Origin: Mytilus galloprovincialis
Lineage: Eukaryota; Mollusca; Bivalvia; Mytilida; Mytilidae
Assembly (NCBI RefSeq): GCF_965363235.1
Contig: NC_134846.1
Location: 60,129,121 to 60,193,120 of the forward strand
Reading direction: 5' to 3'
DNA length: 64,000 nt
Shown here one piece after another: positions 1 through 11,018 of this stretch (its first letter is position 1; each line of letters opens with the position of its first letter). Under the pieces are notes generated by a model. The model worked only from the letters and a program-made list of their open reading frames with translations. It searched no databases and was not told the DNA's origin. The translations under genes were made by a program, and so were the position numbers.

Positions 1-703
1 ACACAGTATTTATGGTAATGGGTGACTTTTTGTGAATGACATTGTTTTAATGTGAATAAACAATCAAGAAAACCTATTTTGTTCCATTGAATGTATCCCG
101 ATTGCCGCTTTGTCGTCCATATTGGACATGTTGAAAAGGATAAAATATGGTTTGACCCGAGCCAAGGCCGTATACCCGAACCAGAGACAATACTATTATA
201 TGTATCTGTCCGAATGTACATGTGAATTTTTACATAAATCAAATCAAGTTTAATATTTGTATTAAAGTGCCCCATATGGTATATCAATTATAAACAAGAA
301 AATAATAGAATAGACTACTCTCAGTACCATATTAAGGTCTATTAAAACTGAAAAAGGGGAGCCGGTGTCATGTCATTGTGTTGATAAAAATATAATTATA
401 AAAAGAAAATAGCAAAAAATCAAATTTTAAATGTTTTGTAAGGTCCCACTAAACATAGTATTCATTTTTTTTAAGTGTCAATACATAGTTCTTTAGTTGA
501 TTTATCAGTTTTCTTTCTTGGAAGGCCGACCAGAGAAGTAAACTCATACGTTTGCAATACAAAGCAGCAAGAACGTCGGGTCAGAGACATATGCCATATA
601 ATACTGAATGTATTATATGTTTCTGGTCGGGTTTAAATCCTACTACAGAACACCAAGGATATTTATAGTATTACTTTACAAATCCTTGAGAACACAAGAT
701 ACA
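1..703. other. intergenic, nothing recognised
   Basis: AT-rich sequence with only short chance open frames. I see no exon-like reading frame with splice signals, no RNA gene and no clear repeat boundary here. Confidence 0.5.
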
Positions 704-823
704 CATTTGCCTTAGTCCGAGATTACTCTGACGTCCAACGGCTGTTTTGCCAGACAAGCCGGCCCCAGCTGGTCTGGCAAAACAGCCGTTGGACGTCAGA
801 GTAATCTCGGACTACATTTGCCT
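704..823. mobile_element. 102-bp palindromic foldback element with 9-bp target duplication
   Basis: Perfect 43-bp arms (713-755 and 772-814) surround a 16-bp loop. The whole palindrome is flanked by the exact 9-bp direct repeat CATTTGCCT (704-712 and 815-823). The arms begin TAGTCCGAGATTACTC and match the ends of a larger inverted-repeat element at 4842-5323, so this is one member of a dispersed family. Nine-base target duplications are the hallmark of Mutator-like (MULE) transposition, so this is probably a minimal MULE/foldback derivative mobilised in trans. It has no coding capacity. The identical arms suggest a young insertion or gene-conversion between arms. Confidence 0.8.
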
Positions 824-1370
824 ATGCGGTCAAGTTAAGTTAATCGTGTTTCTGCCTTTTAGTTTTTAATGATGAAATTGTTACACAAAACAGGTTCCAA
901 TTTGAAAGGTAAAGTTTTTCAACTGCTGAATATAAGAGAGACATAAAAGATGCACCAAGGATCTTCATTCAAACTCATAATAACGTCGAAAAAAATGCAT
1001 TTGCAAAAACAAACGAAAAACGACGAAAAATTAAAATACAGCACAGAAAACCATCATGACTGTGCATGGACCCAACTACTGCCCTTGAAAAAACGGGGGT
1101 TATTTCATGTGCTCCATATGTGACAACCGTGCAGTTGGTCATGTAAATATAAATCTGGTTATAAGTTTGAATCGGTAGGTCATATTCGAGGACAAGAGGA
1201 TGGGAATGTGGTATAGACAATTGGGAAATATCTGTTGTCATCTGTAAAACTTGAAGGCAGCAACTCCCTATGAAAAAAATAAATATTGGATGTGAAAACT
1301 CTGGACAACTGGGAGATATTATACTCTATATGCAGGTGCTTTCAGATTGTTGCTGCATAGAAATTGAAAT
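824..1370. other. intergenic, nothing recognised
   Basis: AT-rich; short open frames on both strands lack splice signals or recognisable domains. Confidence 0.4.
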
Positions 1371-1770
1371 AAAATTGAGAATGGAAATGGGGAATGTGCC
1401 AAAGAGTCAACAACCCGACCACAGAGCAGACAACAGCAGAAGGTCACCAAAAGGTCTTCAATGCAACGAGAAATTCTCGCACCCGGAGTCGTCCTTCAGC
1501 TGGCTCCTAAAAAAATATATACTGGTTCAGTGAAAATGAACACCATACTAAACTCCAAATTGTACACAAGAAACTAAAAGTTAAAATAATACAAGACTAA
1601 CAAAGGCCAAAGGCTCCTGACTTGGGATAGGCGCAAAAATGCGGCGGGGTTAAACATGTTTGTGAGATCTCAACCCTCCCCTATACCTATAGCCAATGCA
1701 GAAAAGTAGACGCATAACAATACGCACATTAAAATTCAGTTCAAGAGAAGTCCGAGTCTGATGTCAGATT
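1371..1770 (+). repeat. interspersed repeat family B, copy 1
   Basis: About 400 bp that recur almost intact at 30868-31268 in the same orientation. A 70-bp segment (about 1612-1682, beginning GGCTCCTGACTTGGGA and ending ATCTCAACCCTCCCC) is also found in the otherwise different family A copies at 5690-5765 and 6122-6200. No reading frame of note. Size and modular structure resemble a SINE, but I did not find a convincing RNA polymerase III promoter, so the class is open. Confidence 0.7.
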
Positions 1771-4050
1771 CAGAGACTAAAATCATATCTTTATAGTCGT
1801 AAAGTGTTTGTTCCGTCAACCGACCTGCATTGTTTGATTTTAATTAATTTTAGATGTAAGTCATCAAGATGATGAGCCAAACATTTAACGTAACTATAGT
1901 CTAACGTCCTTTATTTCATGTTCGATGGGATAAATGCACTTATAACTTTGAATTACTTAGTGCCGGAAAGAATGCAACATCTATATAGAGGGACGTGAAA
2001 ATAAAGGATAATTCGATTACTTCTTTTCGTTCTTCCTTAGAAACTGCTCATATTTTCTTACCCTTTGGAATAAATAGGGCAAAATATCTGCAAAGGCATT
2101 AAAAAAATTAATTAGACCGTGTTTTAGTTTTAAATTTTAAGTTCTAATATTGATTTATTTTTTTTGGGGGGGGGGGGGGTAAAAAATACGATTTTTGAAA
2201 TAACAATTTTATTATAAAATCTCGTGTTTGCCTTAAATAAAAATAAGAGAGAATAACATCTCGCTATTTCAAAAAAACGGAGTTAAATAACGTAAAGTAT
2301 TTATGATGTCTGATAAATTTGACTACAGTGCTATTACAAAATGATAAAAAAGACGGCCGTCGACACAAAAGATTACCGCAAGATTGCGACTAAGGAAATA
2401 TCAACACTGCGGGATACTACATACTTGTGTGATACTTAAATGATAAGAGTATGTGTGGTAATTTGATCAGCAGTCAAAACAGCAGCCATGTTATAAATAC
2501 TGTGTAAATCAAATTATCAACAAACTATACGAGGAAAAACTTAACAAAAGACGCAAATGGTAAGTTATATTAGAAAATATTCATATGCAGCTATTTTTGT
2601 AACTTCACACGCACAAGAAATTATTACGATAACGGCTAGAGTCAAAGAAAAAACTTTATGCAGGGTTGTTTATAATTTGACTGGAGTCAAATTTCACTCT
2701 GAATGGAAATCATTTGCGTTCTATACAGGTCTAGACTGTGATGGTGTGCATGTAGATATAAACATGTTTAATAAAAATAGTGATAATGTCTAATGGTTTT
2801 GCATCTGACGAGAATTCCAATGAAACAACGACGAAGTTAAAAATACCTACACAATATTTCCGTTTTTTTTTTTTATCGATATGCACTAAGTTAACGTAAC
2901 TACTGTTGAGATCTTGTTCATCGTTTATAAGTATAAAAAGGTTCAAGATTATCTTCCATTATGTAATTTTTATTATACTTATGCATTGCATATTAACATA
3001 ACAAATAAAATCAGTATTGTTTGCTGGTGCACTGAAAAAAGGCAATCAAGATCATGTTGTTTCTACTGGGGCGTGTTTTATTGGTCTCTTCTGTACATCT
3101 CCAGAATGTCTTCTGGTGAAGAGTTCAAAAAAATGAATCTGGACCTCTTCTGGAGATATTCTACGGAAGATCAATAAAATAAAAAAAGTTAATTGCCGTC
3201 TGCCGTCGAATACAGCAGGTTCTTGTTATGTTGGATGAATTAAATTAAGTTTACGATTTTTTTAAGAAAATTAAGATACGTCCAGTAGACATGACTGTAA
3301 AATTGTGCTCTGTTCGTTACAATTTTCTTTATGCTTTTCTTCAATTCAATGTTGCTAAACAAATCAGGCTTTATCCCCCACTATTTGATTTTTAAGAACA
3401 ATCTTATCCTGCACAAGAATTCGTTAATATTTGTCTGGAATATGACTCGGATCAATTTACAAAAAGGACATCTTAGTCTATTTATTTATTTTTTAAAGTA
3501 ACCGAACTGGATTATTTTTGTATAAAGCAAAGCTTTCAGGAAGTTCTCAAAATCATTTTTTTCTGGTGGTCCTTGAAGAAAATCTCCTCAGGTCCTAACT
3601 ATTATTTCTAATGCAAAATTTCGATGGTCAAAACCTTCGGACTACCACTTTTCAAATGCTTTCATTATATATCGATCCATATGTTAGTATGCAACGTAAA
3701 CCAGACGTTTCCTATACTTTTCTTTTTAATAAATTTTAACAGTTGGTTGTGTACTGATTGATACTTCAGTCTGGGAGAACAAGATTTATTTCAGAACTAG
3801 TTGCAACTAGCTTTGAACAAACTTCCAGTAATTGCAAATACTCTTTGTTCGATGTTTTGAGTCTATAGTCTTAATGTTAGTTGGCCGGTTTCTTTTGAGT
3901 ATCTCGTACCGATCTTTTCAGTTAATCAAATTGCAACTGATTTGCACAGGTTGTTCTTATATTGTACTGCTACACTACTGTTTCAGCTTCGAGGAGGATC
4001 GAGCGCTCACAAACTAGTTGTTGTACTGTTAAATCACTGTCCCTGGATAG
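1771..4050. other. intergenic, AT-rich; one hairpin repeat and a poly-G run
   Basis: Contains a poly-G run near 2164-2179 and a hairpin-prone repeat at about 3060-3185. Small open frames (for example at 2557-2793) match no family I recognise and have no supporting splice context. Confidence 0.4.
3060..3185 (+). repeat. hairpin-prone short repeat, copy 1
   Basis: Shares a segment around GGACCTCTTCTGG and an upstream AAAAAAATG spacer with 8285-8395. Both copies contain opposed CCAGAAGA / TCTTCTGG words that could fold back, and both carry the word GGGGCGTGTTTT, in opposite orientations, near one end. This suggests a degenerate foldback MITE family. Ends are not resolved. Confidence 0.4.
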
Positions 4051-4323
4051 GAAATGGTTGGGATCCCGCTACTATGTTTAATCCCGCCACATTCTGTATG
4101 TATGTGCCTGTCCCAAGTCAGTAGCCTGTAAGTCAGTGACTTACAGGCTACTGACTTGGGACAGGAACTCGGTGGTTGCCGTTTGTTGCTGTGTTACTTC
4201 TTTGTTTTTCGTTCACTTTATTTTATACATTAATTAGGCCGTTAGTTTTCTCCTTTGAATTGTTTTACATTTGTGATTTCGGGGCCTTTTATAGCTCACT
4301 ATGTGGTATTGGCTTTGCTTATT
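4051..4323 (+). repeat. interspersed repeat family A, 5' part of a split copy
   Basis: First part of a repeat copy whose remainder lies at 7149-7262. The order of modules matches the reverse complement of the copies at 5452-5790 and 5865-6215: a GGTTGGGATCCCGC start, CCTGTCCCAAGTCAG, TTAGGCCGTTAGTTTTCTC, then GGTATTGGCTTTGC. The copy is interrupted at 4323 by the element 4324-7148. It contains a local inverted duplication at 4107-4165. I recall this family as very abundant in mussel DNA; its class is unknown to me. Confidence 0.75.
4107..4165. repeat. perfect 59-bp palindrome (29-bp arms, 1-base centre)
   Basis: The left arm is ordinary family A sequence (CCTGTCCCAAGTCAGTAGCC onward); the right arm is its exact reverse complement with a single central base. 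After it, normal family A sequence resumes. The palindrome therefore looks like a templated inverted duplication (strand switching during replication or repair), not an independent insertion. Confidence 0.85.
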
Positions 4324-4841
4324 GAGGCTTGTTTAGGGGGGGTATCAATATCCCATATCCCATTAAGTTTTTATCCCAATATCCCGTATCCCTATAATGT
4401 TTACCCCTAATATCCCAATAAATATTTTTTACAAATATCCCATATCCCTAAAACTATTTTGAAATATCCCCAAAAATCATTATAAAGTCATTCCCAAGCC
4501 CATTTTTTTCCTCATCATCACAGCGTCAACAATTTTGACTGGTAAAACAAACTGTGTTAAAGGAAATTTACAGTGCATACTTACAGTGTTAAATAAGAAA
4601 ATATGTGTCCAAAAGATGAAGTGTTCCATCTTAGAGCCTTGTATAACAATCTTTTTTATGTGATCTTAAACGATAAATTTAGTGTAAGGGGTCTAATTTC
4701 AGACTTTTTTTAATTGTTCAAACCGTGATGCATATGACTGTAAAATTTCATTTTGATAGCAGTCTTCTTTTATTGATAAGAAACTTCATCCTACACGTTA
4801 AACTATGTTGGAAAGAACAGAAGGACTCAACCCTGTCTCTT

Positions 4842-5323
4842 GTCCGAGATTGCTCTGACATCCAACGGTTGTTTTGTCAGACAAGTTGAGACTGTGGGAC
4901 GTCAGAGCACGTCTATATCAAAAAGTGGATATTTAGCATGCAAGTTCAATAACTCAAAATTTAACACAAGAAAGCTTTCTGCTAATGTACCTACATTACA
5001 CTTAACTGTTGCAATATTTTTACAGCAGGCAAAATTTGCACAGCCCTTGTTTTGCAAAGAAATAACACAACATTTGACTCTGTGATCTTGAACTTTATGA
5101 ATTACATAGATCCCAATATTTTTGTTACTTTTTTTTAATTTCCTTCCTCACAACACCAGTAATAGAAGAATATATATTAATTTACATTGATTGTTTAGTA
5201 ATTATTCGTTATTAACATAGTTTATACGGCGAAATATCTACTTTTTGATATGGGGCGTGCTCTGACGTCTCCCGGCCCTAGCTTGTCTGGCAAAACAGCC
5301 GTTGCACATCAGAGCAATCTGTG
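4842..5323. mobile_element. inverted-repeat element related to the 704-823 foldback
   Basis: Imperfect arms of about 94 bp (4842-4935 and 5230-5323) begin GTCCGAGATTGCTCTGAC and share the words GCTGTTTTGCCAGACAAG and ATATCAAAAAGT. The interior of about 290 bp is AT-rich and non-coding. The outer 43 bp match the arms of the foldback at 713-814, so the two are long and minimal forms of one family. The arms have diverged, so this copy is older than 704-823. It is nested in the 4324-7148 element. Confidence 0.7.
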
Positions 5324-5451
5324 AAACGTGGAGACCTCTGAAGATCCTCGCCACGTGAAAAATAAGAGGTAAAACACTAGAAAATATCCTGTAATCATAT
5401 AAAGCATCAAAACAAATAAAAACATTGACAACAATAAGGCTTATAAAAAAG

Positions 5452-5790
5452 AAGATGTGGTATGATTGCCAATGAGACAACTATCCGCAAAAGACCAAAA
5501 TGACACAGACATTAACAACTATAGGTCACCATACGGCCTTCAACAATGAGCAAAGCCCATACCGCAAAGTCAGCTATAATAGGCCCCGATAAGACAATGT
5601 AAAACAATTCAAACGAGAAAACTAACGGCCTTATTTATGTAAAAACAAATATGTAACACATAAACAAACGACAACCACTGAATTACAGGCTCCTGACTTG
5701 GGACAGGCACATACATAAATAATATGTCGGGGTTAAACATGTTAGCGGGATCCCAACCCTCATCCTAACCTGGGACAGTGGTATAACATA
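5452..5790 (-). repeat. interspersed repeat family A copy (reverse)
   Basis: Begins with the reverse complement of the family A 3' end (GAAGATGTGGTATGATTGCC), runs through CCATACGGCCTTCAACAATG, and ends with the shared core GGCTCCTGACTTGGGACAGG and ATCCCAACCCTC. It is a near full-length copy, non-coding, inside the 4324-7148 element. Confidence 0.75.
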
Positions 5791-5864
5791 ACTCATCAGA
5801 TGGATACATCTAACAAAAATCTATGATTATTTTAAGAAAATTTTCAATGCATATGTGCATATAA

Positions 5865-6215
5865 TATAAAAAAAGATATGGTATGATTGCCAATGAAACA
5901 ACTCTTCGCAAGAGACCATGTGACACAGAAATTAACAACTATAGGTCACTGTACGACCGTCAACAATGAGTAAAGCTCATATCGCATAGTTAGCTATAAA
6001 AGGTCCTGAAATGACAAATGTAGAACAATTCAAACGAGAAAACTAACAGCCTAATTTATGTACACAAAAATGAACAAAAAACAAATATGTAACACAGCAA
6101 CAAACGACAACCACTGAATTAAAGACTTCTGACTTTGGACAGACACATACATACAGAATGTGGCGAGGTTAAACATGTAAGCGGGATCCCAACCCTCCCC
6201 TTAACCTGGGACAGT
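5865..6215 (-). repeat. interspersed repeat family A copy (reverse), second
   Basis: Same module order and orientation as 5452-5790, with scattered substitutions. The two copies form a direct pair separated by about 75 bp. A small open frame at 6135-6326 crosses its end and is not credible as a gene. Confidence 0.75.
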
Positions 6216-7027
6216 TGTGTAATAGTACAAAATAAGAACGAACTATACAAATCAGTTGAAAAAGGCTTAACTCATCAGATGGATACAAATAGAAATACAT
6301 CTAACAAAAACAGAGAGTGGACGTGACCGAGTACTTGTACATCCCATCAACAAAAAGACACTAAGTACAGATCTGAGAGTACTCGCAGTTACTGACAGCT
6401 AGTTCAAAGCCAATTACAACTAATAAAAAGTAATGCATCTGAGGCTAAATTATCAATCATTACACATCCAGCATCCAATGGCACGGTAAACAACATCTCC
6501 GTAAAAATGAGGATGTGCTATCCCGTTTGAAATAAGTTTTCTACAGGTAGAACCAAACTTCAAAACCAAATCTAGAATTTAGTAAAGATTTTAAGTGATT
6601 TATGGTAACGAAATCCCTGACTTAATAATTTACCAGTAATACATAGATTTCGTTCATTAAAATCCAAAACGTTACAACAGACACGGGCATAGCGGAGGAG
6701 TTGTGATATACAAACACCGTAAGATAGTGCAAAAGGAACATCACCACCCAAAAAGGAAAATTAACAATAAGGAATGAAGTATGGAAAGCAAAACAAATAC
6801 TTTTAAAATTATCAGTACATATGAGCATACAAATATCGAAAATAGATCAATACTTTTCGCTTGGGTTTGGATGACTTTTAAATAAAACGACCATAAACTC
6901 AATTAAAATCAACAAAGCACTAAAATGACCTTTAATATTAAACTTTTTTGAGCAATTTTATCAAGTGAGATGTAAATATTTCTGTACTTAACTTTTAAAT
7001 TCCACTTATTTTTTTTCATGTTAAAAA
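6216..7027. other. interior of the 4324-7148 element, nothing recognised
   Basis: AT-rich, non-coding. No transposase-like reading frame on either strand. Confidence 0.4.
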
Positions 7028-7148
7028 TTCAATATCCTAATAAATGCATCAATATCCCATATCCCATTTACTATTAGGACAAATATCCCATATCCCTAAA
7101 ATTAAAATGGCAAATATCCCGTATCCCAATATACCCTATACAAGCCTC

Positions 7149-7262
7149 CTTATTGTTAAAAGCCGTATGGTCAGGTGACCTATGGCTGTTAATTTTTGTA
7201 TCATTTGGTCTCTTGTGAAGAGTTGTCTCATTGGCAATCATACCACATCTTCGTTTTTATAT
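7149..7262 (+). repeat. interspersed repeat family A, 3' part of the split copy
   Basis: Continues the copy broken at 4323: the AAAGCCGTATGG module and then GCAATCATACCACATCTTCG. The repeated CTTATT at 7149-7154 is the target duplication of the inserted element. Confidence 0.75.
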
Positions 7263-7275
7263 AATCAACTTCTGC

Positions 7276-7600
7276 CATATTCTTTATGAACCTGTCCCAA
7301 GTCAGGAGCATGTAGTTTAGTGTTTGTCGTTGGTTCATGTCTCAACTCATATTTGGTATTTTTCAAATTGTTTTGTTTTGTATAATTAGGCCGTATTAGT
7401 TTTATCGTTTGAATTGTTTCACACTTTCATGGCGTTTTATAAACGGCTTTACAGTATCGGTTTTTTTTTTATTGTTGAAGTCCTTACGGTTTCCTATTAT
7501 TGCTTTCATCCACTACTTCATATTATGATAGTTGCGTCATCAGCAATCAGATCACATCTCTTCGTTTTTATATTATATACCCGACTTTTTCTCTCGTGTT
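7276..7600 (+). repeat. diverged family A copy
   Basis: Retains AACCTGTCCCAAGTCAGGAG, ATTAGGCCGTATTAGTTTT and ATCACATCTCTTCGTTTTTA in the expected order, but with many differences, so it is older than neighbouring copies. It is followed at 7600-7640 by GAACATGCATGAAATATTTG, a short tail also seen at 13270 and 14735. Confidence 0.6.
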
Positions 7601-10600
7601 TTCCTGAACATGCATGAAATATTTGTCACTGGGCGTTAAAAATTAGCATCAATTTTGTGTTAAATAAGAAAAAACCATCTGATATTTATTTATTTGTTGG
7701 GATGGGGGACAGGAGATTTTCGTTTATGAATATGGTTGCCTGGTAAGAGCAAAAAAAAAAATAGGCATGATTAGCGACAAATTAAAATGAATAACGATGT
7801 CCTCTTTCCTTCTACATTCCTCATCTATTGATTTAAACTGACTACTAGCCCAATCATGAGTATTGAAATTAGCGTTAATCACTAATGAAAATATAATAAA
7901 GAAAATGTAAAAAATTAAAAGTTCAATAAAATTGTAAAGTTTAATAAATAAAAGAAAAATTGAAATGAACTAGCAACCTCAATCAGGCATGCGCCGGAAA
8001 GTAATCTTCAAAATGTTGATGGTTTTCTGTACCTAAAGAAGAATCAAAATCCCGTCTCTAGAATTTCAAAGAGTTGTCCCTTAATTGTTACTGTCCGTGT
8101 AGTTCTTATATTCATCCAGCTTATCGTCCTACAGATATGTCCTACTAAGGCTGTCATACCATAAAAACGTTTATAACAAAGCTCACATTCTAGTATATCT
8201 TCATTAATTAATTTATGAATGTCATTTAGACTAAACGACGCCATGTTTGTTTTGTGCCTCTGCTGTCTAAACCACCTATTTAAAAAGAAGAGGTGGAAGA
8301 GAGCCAGAAGATCTTCCCAATGCAAAAAAATAGAAATGGACCTCTTCTGGCTCACTACCGAAGAACAAAAAACACGCCCCTGTATCCTACTGCTGTATAT
8401 AATACAATATGTGTTTTATATTCCTCATGATGCAACGACAAAGATAAATCATAATTCAGTTTATCAAGGAGGTTAAACCTCCTTGGTTTTACAAAACATG
8501 CAGTGTAAGAATACAATATATCTAATACCGGTGTACATTGTGTAGGCAAGACTTGAAGCAGTAAGAAAAGAAAACGAAATATGAGTTTAACAAATTTGTT
8601 TTAATGATTTTAAAAGATTCAAACTATTTAGTCATTGACAGTAAGTGTGACCATGAAGGTATTATTGTGACCGTCAATATAATACTTTCATGGTATGACT
8701 AAAGTTACCCAAATGTTTAACTACTGATGTGTCCTGACAGGTCTGTAACCAAAGGAACATTTTACAGGATTCTTATTAGAAATCATTACCCATTATTAAA
8801 AAGAAAAATTACATGTGATGGCATTTTTGTTAGCTTTTTAAAATGTTCTTTCTCTCAAAAAGAGAGCTGTTCAAATAAGGCAATTCCAACTTTAATACGG
8901 TTTTTTAATGTTTTGATTGCTTAAAAATTAAAGTAATTTCGACATTGACGAATTTCACGTTTGCCGTTCAATAGTATCGATCATTGATTGATTGACATTT
9001 TATGCCATTTCTGAGAACGCGTAATCCAGTGAGTATGTTGTAGGGAAAACGCACACCTGGGGTAGTACAAAATAATAAACATGGTATTTTTTATAAGTTT
9101 CAGGTTTCAATATGCTGTTTCTCTTGATCAAACAGAGGTCAAGACTGGTTTTGACGATTTTTAGCTTGGTTGTTTTTGACTTGATGACCCTTAGGCCTAA
9201 TTGTTTTCAAAACGGACACCAATTCACACAGGTTTGTTGTCCTTTGACAGCCTCTAGGTGGACCATGGAATTATTATATTGACTCAAAATTCTATATCAA
9301 ACGTCTATGGGTGGACGCAAATGTCCAGATGAGAACTAGAACACAACCATTGGTACTCAGTCCAATCTTTGCTACGCGTCTGTTTTCGACCAGTGAACTA
9401 GGATCCCGATTTAGTTATAACGTTCAGGAAAAATGCTCTCATTTATGTATAAAGTGTGTTTACATGCATATAAATGTTAAAACAAAAGAAAACTGTGCAC
9501 ATTATTTGACACGTTGATGTATCTTGTACCTGTGTGTTTTTTGTTTGATGTTTACCTGTATTGTAAATTGATGAGATATCATCAGTTTATATATTATTTC
9601 AGATTACATTTTAAGGACATACGGTAAGAAATATTTTGATCAAGTTTTAGTCAAACTTCGTTTCGTGACAACTATGATATATATAACATGTATAAGTTTG
9701 ACGTGTAACACAGATAAAAATCATTACATTTCATTTATAATCAATTCAAGTCAAATCAGTTTTTTATGTTCTTTATTCAATTTTGAAAGGTTTCACATAG
9801 GAGCATTTACAAGTAAAAATGTTAACTTCATTGTCGTTCGTACACATAAGATGCCTCTATTGCGTGGAAACTTGTGGAGTCCAAAAGCCTCGAGATTTTA
9901 TTTTATATTTTTCATGATAAAACCGCAGATACTTTCATTACAAAATTAGATAATACCTCTGTAATTAAACAATAATTACTTGGAATTGAACAATGATAAC
10001 TGTTATAACAGAAAAAGTGTTGTACATATTGAAAGTGTGCATGTACATACATTATTACAGTTAAAATATACTCGTAGGAAAAATACTTTACCTTCATTTT
10101 ACGGGTCGTCAAAAAATCGTATGTCGCAGATTTTCTTAATTTGAGGTTTTGTTAGCATTCTTTTGTAGGTCTTTTTATCCGAGACATGTAGTTTAAATCG
10201 GTTATTTAAGAAATAAAGGATCATAATTCTGTACAAGCGTTCATACGCATAGCATAAGCTCCTGAAATATTGAGCTAAGAAAGTTATTCAGTGGCATACC
10301 CAGGATAGTGCTTAGAATATGTATTCCCTCTTTTGATGTCCAACATATGAAAAGTCTCATATTTTTCACAAATGTGATTCAATCAGTAATTGTCCAAACA
10401 AAAATTCTGTAATTTTGTACTCGACCCTGTCCCGCCCTATATGTGTTTCAATCTCAAATTATATTGTTATTGTAATGTAAACTGATAAAATCTATTCTTC
10501 TATTCATACTTTGACATAAGGCGCTTGAGGACTAAATTATATATATATATTTCAGTAAAGCTTTTGGGGCAATGTGTAAACATGCATTTCTTTTCTGGGT

Positions 10601-10974
10601 TTTCTTAGTCTCAATAAAATCTCAAAATTCCATAATTCAAAAGGCGGTTCTAGTAATAAACAATTGTTTGTATTCATTCCAACATGCATAAGGTGACTGG
10701 TGTTCTTATTGGTGCATTTTTAAAACCATCACTGTGGAAGCCCACATATATCAGTCTGTTTTTGTTATTGTGTTGTCACTTTTGAGTGTACCAACCTAAC
10801 CCTAGGTGTACACATTTTAGATGATTCAACTATCATTTGGCATAAATAGATATTTATCTTATTTTTGAAAATACTCACTCTGCTCACCAGGGATACATCA
10901 TAGTACTTTAATTGTATAGATCCGTAAACACGACAGATTTTTTTTACAAATAATAATTGTTCTTTTGTTCACAG
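7601..10974. other. intergenic region upstream of the glycosyltransferase gene
   Basis: Contains a second copy of the hairpin-prone repeat (8285-8395) and an imperfect stem-loop at 8630-8700 (CCATGAAGGTATTAT opposed to ATAATACTTTCATGG). The remainder is AT-rich with no recognisable exon. The 5' untranslated exon(s) and promoter of the downstream gene probably lie here or further upstream but could not be placed. Confidence 0.4.
8285..8395 (+). repeat. hairpin-prone short repeat, copy 2
   Basis: Same words and order as 3060-3185 (AAAAAAATAG, GGACCTCTTCTGG, GAAGAACAAAA). Opposed CCAGAAGA / TCTTCTGG words allow a stem. A minus-strand open frame over it (8044-8355) is explained by this repeat and is not called. 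Confidence 0.4.
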
Positions 10975-11018
10975 ATTGTTGCGGCGACAACCATGGATCA
11001 ACATATTGCAAGCAAACA
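10975..11018 (+). other. 5' untranslated part of first coding exon, with 3' splice site
   Basis: A pyrimidine-rich stretch ending TTCTTTTGTTCACAG (AG at 10973-10974) makes a good acceptor, so the first coding exon probably starts at 10975 after an upstream untranslated exon. An ATG at 10993 is out of frame and soon terminated; the ATG at 11019 opens the conserved protein. Confidence 0.5.

Larger units (their letters stand above)
4324..7148. mobile_element. non-autonomous TIR element (2.8 kb) inserted in repeat family A
   Basis: Ends are GAGGCTTGTTTAGGG and CCCTATACAAGCCTC, inverted relative to each other. CTTATT flanks both sides (4318-4323 and 7149-7154), and joining the flanks restores the family A sequence seen at 17520-17560. 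Blocks of ATATCCC and TATCCC words lie just inside each end (4345-4480 and 7028-7136) and point the same way rather than being inverted. No transposase reading frame is present. The interior holds an inverted-repeat element (4842-5323) and two family A copies. Six-base target duplications do not settle the superfamily. Confidence 0.75.

Noticed and set aside
2557-2793. 78-codon plus-strand frame as a small gene
   Set aside because: No recognisable domain, AT-rich surroundings, no splice or promoter support.
4345-4480. TATCCC arrays considered as telomere-like or CRISPR-like repeats
   Set aside because: The unit is not the animal telomere repeat (TTAGGG/CCCTAA), spacing is irregular, and the arrays lie just inside the ends of a transposon.
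4324-7148. Six-base duplication and TIRs considered as a Polinton-type element
   Set aside because: Far too short, with no polymerase, integrase or capsid genes and only about 15-bp TIRs; a plain non-autonomous DNA element fits better.
8044-8355. 103-codon minus-strand frame with several Cys and His
   Set aside because: Overlaps a hairpin-prone repeat shared with 3060-3185; no family match and no splice sites in keeping with an exon.
10965-11018. Upstream extension of the glycosyltransferase reading frame before Met at 11019
   Set aside because: No ATG in that frame; the sequence crosses a good splice acceptor, so it is intron plus untranslated leader.
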